Below are positions 58,527-64,000 of a stretch of 64,000 nucleotides of DNA, piece by piece. The first letter of the stretch is position 1. Every line of letters begins with the position of its first letter. Made by a program: the position numbers and the translations under genes. The notes below the pieces were generated by a model. That model was given only the letters and a program-made list of their open reading frames with translations, was not told the origin of the DNA and made no database searches. This DNA comes from Saccharothrix obliqua. Its GTDB lineage: Bacteria; Actinomycetota; Actinomycetes; Mycobacteriales; Pseudonocardiaceae. The stretch covers positions 558,001 through 622,000 of the forward strand of contig NZ_JAHXGQ010000002.1 of assembly GCF_019375475.1 (NCBI RefSeq), in the 5' to 3' direction.

Positions 58527-59282
58527 ATGAACCATGACAGCCTGGTGCGCGGTGTGCCGCACACCGACCCGGGTGCGGTCGTCGTGCTCGCGGTGAGCGG
58601 CCGGGTCAGCGCGGAACCGGTGGAGGGCAGGACGATCCGGTTCGGCCGCAACCGGCCCGAGGTCGACGTCTGCGTCGGCGAGACCGACCTCCGGGTCAGC
58701 CGGCAGCACGGGTTGCTCACGCGGCACGCGGGCCGGTGGTGGGTCCGCAACACCGGTCAGCTGCCGATCCGCCTGCCCCGCACGCGGTTGCTGTTCAAGG
58801 ACGAGGACCCGCTGTTGCTGCCCGACGGCTACACGCCGTTGTTCGTGCGTGGTTCCCGCGACCGCGAGCACCTGCTGGAGGTCTACGTCGCCGGGGACGA
58901 CGGCAGGCAACCCACCACCGCGCACAGCACCGCCACGGTGCAGCCGAAGCGGTGGCGGCTCAGCGACGACGAGCACCGGCTGCTCGTCGTGCTCGGCCAG
59001 CGCTACCTCCTGCACGAGGCGAACCCGCAACCCGTTGGCAGGCAACACGTCGCGGAGATGATGGCGGAGCTACAGCCGGACCGCGGGTGGGACGTCAAGC
59101 GGGTCGACCGCGTCGTCGCCGACGTGCGGCAGCGGCTGTCGGCGGCCGGTGTGCACGGCCTGCGCCGCGAGGAGGTCGGCGAGCCGGTCGGCAACTCGCT
59201 CAACCACAACCTGCTCAGCGAACTCGTGCTCTCGACCACGCTGGTGCCACCGGATCTGGCGGTGCTGGACGAGTTGTGCTGA
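58527..59282 (+). CDS. FHA-domain protein
   Basis: A 251-aa cytosolic protein. Residues about 20-110 match a forkhead-associated domain, which binds phospho-threonine: GRTIRFGRNRPEVDV and LRVSRQHGLLTRHAGRWWVRNTGQLPI hold the Gly-Arg, Ser-x-x-His and Asn positions that contact phosphate. The C-terminal half is helical (LSDDEHRLLVVLGQRYLLHEANPQP...RVDRVVADVRQRLSAAGVHGLRREEV), resembling the winged-helix part of some FHA regulators. ATG 58527 follows GAGGAGC. It lies 62 bp after the kinase gene and is likely its substrate or reader. Confidence 0.85.
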   Translation: MNHDSLVRGVPHTDPGAVVVLAVSGRVSAEPVEGRTIRFGRNRPEVDVCVGETDLRVSRQHGLLTRHAGRWWVRNTGQLPIRLPRTRLLFKDEDPLLLPDGYTPLFVRGSRDREHLLEVYVAGDDGRQPTTAHSTATVQPKRWRLSDDEHRLLVVLGQRYLLHEANPQPVGRQHVAEMMAELQPDRGWDVKRVDRVVADVRQRLSAAGVHGLRREEVGEPVGNSLNHNLLSELVLSTTLVPPDLAVLDELC

Positions 59283-59286
59283 CCGG

Positions 59287-59320
59287 GGCGGCGGGCCGGT
59301 GGCGCGACCGGCCCGCCGCC
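59287..59320. terminator. Hairpin terminator between FHA and ESX genes
   Basis: A perfect 14-bp inverted repeat (59287-59300 and 59307-59320, 6-nt loop) between the convergent stops of the FHA gene and the EspG-like gene. No T-tract. Confidence 0.8.
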
Positions 59321-59324
59321 GGCG

Positions 59325-59981
59325 TCAGTCGCCGATGCGGCGCAGCCACTCCTTGACGATCGGGCGGGTCGCGGGGGTCGCGTGCACCCAGCGCTGCCCG
59401 CGGCCGTCGACGTAGCGGACGACCAGCCAGCGACCGTCCGGGCAGTCGATCGTCGTGACGAACGACTCCGAACGCCTGCGCCGACCGTACCGCTCGCGCT
59501 TGGCCGCGAAGAGCTTCGCGACGCCGGTCCGGGGACGTCGCATCAACTCGGCCAGCGCCCGCGACCCCGGCGCTTCCTCGGCGCGGGCGTTGATGGACGA
59601 TCCCCGGCCGGGCGGCACCTCCGGCAGGCAGGCCGCGAGCGTGTCCGACGGATCGCCGTCCAGCGCGCCGATCCGCACGTGACCGTTGTCCCGCAAGGCG
59701 AACACCCCGTCCCGCCCGGCCTTGGCCGCGATGACCGGCAACGTCACCTCGTGGTCGTACGCGATCCAGCCGAAGCACTCGGAGTCCGCGAACGCGAGCA
59801 CCCGCAACGCTTCCCGCACGTCGTCCACCCGCACGCCCTCGCGGTGCAACGACTGCTCGACTTCCCGGGCGTCGGCCTCGGCGGGCGGCACGTGCAGCAG
59901 GGTGTGGTGCTCGCCGAGGTCTTCGCGGTGCCACAGCACGTCGAACGCCGTGTCGGACAACACCACCGGCTCGCGCAACAT
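59325..59981 (-). CDS. EspG-like ESX secretion-associated protein
   Basis: A 218-aa soluble protein starting at ATG 59981, which shares a base with the stop of the PPE-like gene upstream (TGATG). The pattern PVVLSDTAFDVLWHREDLGEHHTLLHVPP followed by a beta-sheet core and C-terminal DGRWLVVRYVDGRGQRWVHATPATRPIVKEWLRRIGD fits the EspG-type chaperone family that binds PE/PPE-like substrates of type VII secretion. Operon neighbours are a PPE-like protein and a small WXG-like protein, which agrees with this role. Family assignment is by pattern and context. Confidence 0.75.
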   Translation of the reverse strand: MLREPVVLSDTAFDVLWHREDLGEHHTLLHVPPAEADAREVEQSLHREGVRVDDVREALRVLAFADSECFGWIAYDHEVTLPVIAAKAGRDGVFALRDNGHVRIGALDGDPSDTLAACLPEVPPGRGSSINARAEEAPGSRALAELMRRPRTGVAKLFAAKRERYGRRRRSESFVTTIDCPDGRWLVVRYVDGRGQRWVHATPATRPIVKEWLRRIGD

Positions 59982-61186
59982 CAGTCCTCCCCGATCACGG
60001 GCGCCACGCTGTCGGGCAGCCGGCCGATGAGTGCTTCCGAGTTCTCGTCCAGGTGCACCGCGCGCTTGTACTCCTTGTCCTCTTCCCGTGCGCGTGCGGC
60101 GTGTGGCGTGACGCCACCCATGCCCGGCATTCCGCCCGTGGCAGCCGCTGTCGTGCCGCGCGCGACGACCGCCGCGGCAGGGGTCTCGGGCGTCTTGCCG
60201 AGCACGGCGGAGCGCTCACCCGGGGCCAGTGGGGTCCGCTGCGCCCTGGTACCGGTGGGATCGCCGATGCCGATCCCACCCGGCAGCACCGCGGCGCCGC
60301 CGGCGAGGTGGTCGCCCTTCGGGACGTTCGAGACGTGCGCGGTGTCCACAGCCGACAGCGGGCGAGGCGCGAGCGGCACTCCACCGGGCACACCGGCGGA
60401 CCAGTCGGCGACCGCCGTCCGGTCACCCCGCTGCTGCTTCGGCGTCGGCTGACCGATCGGCACCCGCCCCGCGGCCGCGCCGTCGCCGCCGGCGCTGCTG
60501 CCCGAAGTCCTGCCACCGCCGCCGGTCGACGGCGGAGCGGAGGCCGCCTCGCCGCCCGCCGACCCAGCCGACCCAGCCGATGAGGGCGTGGTGGTGCCCG
60601 CGTTGCCGACCTGCGGCGGCGCGGACCCCGCGGGTCGCACGCCGTCCCCGCTCGACGCCTGCACGGTGGTGGCCGCGCCCTGTCCGCCGGCCCCGCCCTG
60701 AGGCGCGACCGGCAGCATCGCCTCGTTCCGCGCCGTTGCCGCGACGTACTCCTGGTACACGCGGCGGTTGTTCGAGTCGGCCTCGAACCACTCCTTGCGC
60801 GCGACCTCGTTGTCGGTGTCCCACGGCGTCAACTCGTCGAGGAGCGTCAGCTCCGGCGGTTGCGACGTCGCCATCGGCAGCACCTGTTGCTTGAGCACGT
60901 CGTAGGTCTGCGCCTGGGTCCGCAACGAGGTGTCGGTCTTGTCCAGCGTCTCCTGCGCTTGCTGGAGCGCCTGCTCGATCGGCCGCACGGCCCGCGCCGC
61001 CGTGTCCGCGGCGTTGCCGCGCCACGCGGTCAGCATCTCGGCGGTGAGCCGACCCAGTTCGTCGCCCAGGCCCTGGATCCGCGTGCGCGCGTCCTTCGAC
61101 ACGTCCGCCGCCTGGTTCAACCCGTCGGCACCGGTGCCCTGCGACACCATCCGGTAGATCTCGAACCCGCTGAGCCCCATCGTCAT
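59981..61186 (-). CDS. PPE/WXG-like secreted substrate with proline-serine-glycine tail
   Basis: A 401-aa protein. Residues 1-130 are helical with AEMLTAWRGNAADTAARAV, the W-x-G type turn of ESX substrates, and long coiled helices (IEQALQQAQETLDKTDTSLRTQAQTYDVL). Residues about 175-330 are low-complexity Ser/Gly/Ala/Pro. The C-terminus is short and acidic. It overlaps the small WXG-like gene upstream by 4 bp (ATGA). The layout matches actinomycete PPE-like ESX substrates, exported with an EspG chaperone. Start: ATG 61186, with GGGGGG upstream. Confidence 0.78.
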   Translation of the reverse strand: MTMGLSGFEIYRMVSQGTGADGLNQAADVSKDARTRIQGLGDELGRLTAEMLTAWRGNAADTAARAVRPIEQALQQAQETLDKTDTSLRTQAQTYDVLKQQVLPMATSQPPELTLLDELTPWDTDNEVARKEWFEADSNNRRVYQEYVAATARNEAMLPVAPQGGAGGQGAATTVQASSGDGVRPAGSAPPQVGNAGTTTPSSAGSAGSAGGEAASAPPSTGGGGRTSGSSAGGDGAAAGRVPIGQPTPKQQRGDRTAVADWSAGVPGGVPLAPRPLSAVDTAHVSNVPKGDHLAGGAAVLPGGIGIGDPTGTRAQRTPLAPGERSAVLGKTPETPAAAVVARGTTAAATGGMPGMGGVTPHAARAREEDKEYKRAVHLDENSEALIGRLPDSVAPVIGED

Positions 61187-61482
61187 CCCCCCACCCGCCG
61201 GTGGTTGGCCTGCTCGGTCCGCGCGTACTGGTCGACCGACGCCTTCAACTCCTCGATCCGCGTCTGCAACTCCCGCTCGATCCCCGCGACCGAGTCGAGG
61301 TGCGCCTGGCCCGCCCGGGAGGCCGCGGTGGTGAAGGAGGTGGTCGCCGGGTCCGGCATCGGCGGTTCGATCCGGGCGAGCAACCGGCTCTGCCGGTTGG
61401 TCGCGACCAGGTCGTCACGCACCGCGCCGTGCTTCCCGACCACCTCGTGAAGAGTGTCGATGGCCACGTCGAAATCGCTCAT
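61183..61482 (-). CDS. Small ESX-type helical protein (99 aa)
   Basis: A 99-aa helical protein, MSDFDVAIDTLHEVVGKHGAVRDDLVATNRQSR..., ending in a basic tail. Length and all-helical pattern fit WXG100-like partners of ESX systems, although no exact W-x-G turn is present. It is the first gene of an operon with the PPE-like and EspG-like genes (4-bp and 1-bp overlaps). Likely the secretion partner of the PPE-like protein. Confidence 0.7.
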   Translation of the reverse strand: MSDFDVAIDTLHEVVGKHGAVRDDLVATNRQSRLLARIEPPMPDPATTSFTTAASRAGQAHLDSVAGIERELQTRIEELKASVDQYARTEQANHRRVGG

Positions 61483-61530
61483 GGCGCGCAGCGTGGCACC
61501 ACTGGCCCAGGACCCCTCCCGACCAGCGGG

Positions 61531-61569
61531 CCGCGGGTGCCACACCCCTCGGTGCGGTGGCACCCGCGG
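61531..61569 (-). terminator. Hairpin terminator after the GH16 gene
   Basis: A perfect 13-bp inverted repeat (61531-61543 and 61557-61569, 13-nt loop) immediately downstream of the GH16 stop on the minus strand. It also separates the upstream promoter of the ESX operon. Confidence 0.75.
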
Positions 61570-61576
61570 CGGCGGA

Positions 61577-62398
61577 TCAGGCGTCGTAGACGCGGACCCA
61601 GTCGACCTCGAACACGGCCGGGCGCAGGCCGCCGGAACCGGTGAAGTTGTCGAGCTGGATGTTGAGGTGACCCGACGGCATCGCCTGGATGTCACCGCGA
61701 TCGGAGCCGGCCCCACCCGACCGCCGGAACCACTCCACGCCGTCCACGTAGCCGACGAGCCCGGAGGAGGTCCACTCGAAACCGAAGTTGTGCCACTCGG
61801 TCATGTCCACCGGGCAGCGTTCGAGGTGGATCTTCTTGTCCTTGGGGCTCTTGGGGTGGTGCAGGAACCCCTCCAGGCACTGGGCGTCCGGGTTTCCGTA
61901 CTCGACCCAGTCGTACTCGCCGTCGACCAACCGCTTGCCCGAGGTCGGCCAGATCAGGTGCAGCACGTGGTAGAGCCCGCCGGAGGGGCCGGTGTTGTGG
62001 GAGCGGGACCGGATCTCCCAACGGCCGTACTGGCGGTCCAGCTTCTGCCGCAGCCACCCGGTGTCCCCGTTGGCCTCCCCGCGCATCGTCATGACGCCGT
62101 CGGCCACCGAGGTGTTCTTGGCACACCGGCGGCCGTTCCCACCGTGCCCCGGCCAACACCCGGCAGTGCCACCCTCGGATCCGCTGGGCACCGCCCACTT
62201 CGCGGGGTCCACCGCCCCGGCGCGGTCGAACTCGTCGGAGATCGGCAACGGCGATCCCCACCCGTTGCGAACCGCGGCCTGCGTCCGATCACCCGCGAAC
62301 GGCACCCCCGGTTCCGCGGCCCACGCCACCGGCTGAACCACACCCGTCACGGCCAAGGTGAACAACACCGCCATGACAGGACTCCTGCGTCGTCGCAT
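61577..62398 (-). CDS. Secreted glycoside hydrolase family 16 enzyme
   Basis: A 273-aa exported protein. The signal peptide is MRRRRSPVMAVLFTLAVTGVVQPVAWAA. The catalytic motif of family 16, E-x-D-x-x-E, is present as GEYDWVEYG, and SDEFDRAGAVDPAKWAVP and YGRWEIRSRS are typical nearby strands. FEVDWVRVYDA closes the beta-jelly roll. GH16 enzymes hydrolyse beta-1,3- or beta-1,3-1,4-glucans, agar, carrageenan or similar. The exact substrate is not apparent. Start ATG 62398 follows AAGGAGA; the ORF extends upstream without a ribosome site. Together with the PL7 lyase it points to outside polysaccharide use. Confidence 0.92.
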   Translation of the reverse strand: MRRRRSPVMAVLFTLAVTGVVQPVAWAAEPGVPFAGDRTQAAVRNGWGSPLPISDEFDRAGAVDPAKWAVPSGSEGGTAGCWPGHGGNGRRCAKNTSVADGVMTMRGEANGDTGWLRQKLDRQYGRWEIRSRSHNTGPSGGLYHVLHLIWPTSGKRLVDGEYDWVEYGNPDAQCLEGFLHHPKSPKDKKIHLERCPVDMTEWHNFGFEWTSSGLVGYVDGVEWFRRSGGAGSDRGDIQAMPSGHLNIQLDNFTGSGGLRPAVFEVDWVRVYDA

Positions 62399-62468
62399 GA
62401 GGTCTCCTTTCGTCAGGAACCTCACCCTGTCGACCGCAGTTGGGACCCCTCCCGGGTGTCGTGGCGTG

Positions 62469-62665
62469 TCATGCGGTGTTGCTCGCCATCCGCGACGCCC
62501 CTTCGGCGAGCACGTGACCCGCCTTCATCGCGTCGGGGGCGTTGGCGATGTCGAGGCGCGCGTCTTCGGCGTGCGGCAACGCTTCCGCGAGTCGCAGGTA
62601 CTCACCGGACTGACGTCCCACCGGGCCAGGAGTGCGCGCAACTGCTCACCCACGGCGAGGTGCAC
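62469..62665 (-). pseudogene. Frameshifted C-terminal fragment of an unidentified gene
   Basis: On the minus strand, two short stretches with coding character join across a frameshift near 62605: AVGEQLRALLARWDVSP upstream, then YLRLAEALPHAEDARLDI and NAPDAMKAGHVLAEGASRM ending at a stop (62469-62471). Neither part is a complete gene, and no start is found. I cannot assign a family. It sits between the GH16 gene and the lectin gene, in a region otherwise without coding potential. Confidence 0.4.
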
Positions 62666-62696
62666 CTCCGATGCGGCCGGAGGGGTCCGACGACAG

Positions 62697-62725
62697 GGCG
62701 GCCCCGGGTGGTACCCGAGGCCGCC
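62697..62725 (-). terminator. Hairpin terminator after the lectin gene
   Basis: Arms pair over 12 of 13 positions (62697-62709 and 62713-62725), with one internal mismatch and a GGT loop, 16 bp after the stop of the lectin gene on the minus strand. Confidence 0.65.
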
Positions 62726-62740
62726 GGTTGGGTCAGCGGG

Positions 62741-63265
62741 TCAGCCGTGCCGCCACTGCTGGTTCGCGGTGCCGGTGCAGTTCCACAGCTGGACGGTCGC
62801 CCCGAGTCCCGGGTTGGCCGCGGAGATCTCCAGGCACCTGCCGGTCAACCGGGTGCGGATCTGGGAACCGTCCCACCACCACTGCTGGGAGGGCCACTCG
62901 CGGTGGCAGTCGAACATGTTCACGGCTCCCCCGAGTTCGCCGTTCGACGCCACGACGTCGAGGCACTTCCCGTTGATGGCGTTGACGATCTGCCCGTTGA
63001 CCATGTCGAACAGCTCGGACGGCCAGCCGGTGCAGTCCCACATGGTGACCATGGCGCCGTTCCCGGGGTTGCCGTCCCGGACTTCGAGGCACCGGTTGTT
63101 GTAGTTGGACCTGATGTTCAGCATCGTCGGCCGCGCCAGGTCCGGTGCGGACGCCGCGGCGGGCACGGGGTCGGTTCTCCCCGTTGCCGCGGCGGGCAGG
63201 AAGAACGTGCCGGCGACCAGGGCTGCCACGCCCGCCAACGACATCATTCGGCCCAATCGTCCCAT
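62741..63265 (-). CDS. Secreted ricin-type beta-trefoil lectin
   Basis: A 174-aa exported protein. Signal peptide: MGRLGRMMSLAGVAALVAGTFFLPAAA. The mature part is a single beta-trefoil with three repeats, each with a Cys pair and hydrophobic core: NRCLEVRDGNPGNGAMVTMWDC, GKCLDVVASNGELGGAVNMFDC, GRCLEISAANPGLGATVQLWNC, and Q-x-W elements (SQQWWW, NQQWRH). This is a carbohydrate-binding module without an attached enzyme. ATG 63265 follows AGGAG; an ATG six codons upstream is possible. It lies near GH16 and could serve to hold enzymes on a polysaccharide. Confidence 0.9.
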   Translation of the reverse strand: MGRLGRMMSLAGVAALVAGTFFLPAAATGRTDPVPAAASAPDLARPTMLNIRSNYNNRCLEVRDGNPGNGAMVTMWDCTGWPSELFDMVNGQIVNAINGKCLDVVASNGELGGAVNMFDCHREWPSQQWWWDGSQIRTRLTGRCLEISAANPGLGATVQLWNCTGTANQQWRHG

Positions 63266-63488
63266 TACCTGCTCCTGTTCCATCGGTGTACCCGGATGCC
63301 GCAGAACGGAGGAGCATTCGACGCACGAGCGCTCCGCCATCCGCTTCCCGCCCCGGGAATTCGTGGTGCGCCGGAGTACACCGAACCGGTACGGCAATTC
63401 TTTGCAGCCTTCTTGAATGCGCAGCTCGGCACGCCGGGCCGCCGTGCGTAGGCTGTGGGGACTCAGAACGACGAGGGGACCTGGCGAC

Positions 63489-63830
63489 GTGCGGGCGGTG
63501 ACGTGGGCGAGCCGGTTCGGGCTGCTGTTCGCGTCGGCGTTGATGGTCTTCGGCGTGGCGACGGGCCCGGCCGGGCTCGGGGAGCTGCCCCAAGGCGGCG
63601 TGTCGTCCGCACCGTCCATGCACGACGACCGCGGGTTGTGGCTGCGGGTGTCGTCCGCGGTGCGGTACGCGCCGGCCGAGGTGCAAGCGGACACCTGGTG
63701 GGCCGTGTGCCCGTGGGCGTTCGGCACGCCTCCCCGACCGGGACGGCTGTGGCTCTGCGGGGCGGAGCGTTCCGGACCGGCGGTCGTGGCGGCGGTTCCC
63801 TGGTCCAGCAGGGCTCCGCCGATCTCCTGA
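63489..63830 (+). CDS. Small secreted or membrane-anchored protein
   Basis: A 113-aa protein with a Sec-type signal (MRAVTWASRFGLLFASALMVFGVATGPAGLG). The remaining 80 residues are Trp- and Pro-rich with two cysteines (WWAVCPWAFG, LWLCGAERSG). GTG 63489 with GAGGGGAC upstream is my start. No family recognised. Divergent from the lectin gene. Confidence is limited by its small size and composition. Confidence 0.5.
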   Translation: MRAVTWASRFGLLFASALMVFGVATGPAGLGELPQGGVSSAPSMHDDRGLWLRVSSAVRYAPAEVQADTWWAVCPWAFGTPPRPGRLWLCGAERSGPAVVAAVPWSSRAPPIS

Positions 63831-63933
63831 CGCGAACCAGGTGTCGGAAATCCGGGCGCCGTCAGCGAGGTCGTACCAGCGACTGCGGACGGTGGCGCCG
63901 ACGTGCGCCCACGCCCTCGTGAGGAATCCGTAG

Positions 63934-64000
63934 ATGTCTTATGTCGTGATGATTCTGCTGATCGCCGTCCTGGTGACCGCGATCGGTTTGCAGGTGAAGA
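63934..64000 (+). CDS. Start of a membrane protein (truncated by window end)
   Basis: An ATG at 63934 with GTGAGGA upstream opens a frame encoding MSYVVMILLIAVLVTAIGLQVK, an N-terminal membrane helix, which runs off the right edge. Only 22 residues are visible, so identity cannot be given. Confidence 0.45.
   Translation, partial: MSYVVMILLIAVLVTAIGLQVK

Noticed and set aside
1..64000. tRNA, rRNA or replication origin
   Set aside because: No cloverleaf with the T-arm sequence, no rRNA-like segments, and no DnaA-box cluster were seen on reading either strand.

Overview
The window is uniformly GC-rich, its real genes use G/C-ending third positions, and it mixes SulP, ECF41, AfsR/SARP, NsdA-like, YbaB, WXG100/PPE-like, EspG-like and lonely-Cys toxin families. 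This points to a filamentous actinomycete. I infer Pseudonocardiaceae (Saccharothrix/Lentzea/Actinosynnema-like) from the type VII secretion accessory genes, but cannot prove the genus.

Layout. 0-2.2 kb: end of a histidine kinase, a GNAT acetyltransferase, an AadA-like aminoglycoside nucleotidyltransferase and a DUF4241 protein. 2.2-24 kb: a metabolic block. On the minus strand lie an SDR, a leucine/valine-type dehydrogenase and a PHA synthase. On the plus strand lie two paralogous acyl-CoA ligases, a thiamine-diphosphate 2-oxoacid decarboxylase, an alpha/beta hydrolase with an FAD dehydrogenase, and a complete leuA-leuB-leuC-leuD set. An NsdA-like TPR regulator, an amidohydrolase and an IS5 fragment are interspersed. 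Together these can lengthen, aminate, decarboxylate, activate or polymerise 2-oxoacid-derived chains; the product is unknown. 23.7-28.3 kb: ECF41 sigma factor, P-loop kinase-like protein, a decayed SARP/AfsR regulator, and a MarR/epimerase divergent pair with an obvious operator.

28.4-41 kb: a secreted unknown, then a giant beta-rich protein (1254 aa) divergent from a six-gene operon. Four or five products of that operon look like TULIP (P47/OrfX-like) lipid-binding proteins, and the fourth gene is an intact trans-isoprenyl diphosphate synthase. A class 3 lipase converges on the operon. This is the strongest candidate for an undescribed gene system.

41-49.8 kb: APH-like kinase, TetR with its operator and an orphan Wzt-like ABC ATPase, a secreted lectin-like protein, then a type VII effector locus (YbaB - WXG-like - 1164-aa effector). 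The effector carries an ADP-ribosyltransferase domain, a His/Cys peptidase-like domain and, at its C-terminus, a full-length FolD-like domain. I know of no described effector with a FolD tip. 49.8-64 kb: a TNT/SseB protein, SulP transporter with a divergent MerR and operator, PL7 alginate lyase, Ser/Thr kinase, FHA protein, an EspG/PPE-like/WXG-like operon, a GH16 enzyme, a ricin-type lectin and small membrane proteins cut off at the window end.

Convergent gene ends are often closed by GC-rich hairpins without a T-tract. Several regulators and enzymes show a -10 box 6-7 nt before the start codon, suggesting leaderless mRNAs.
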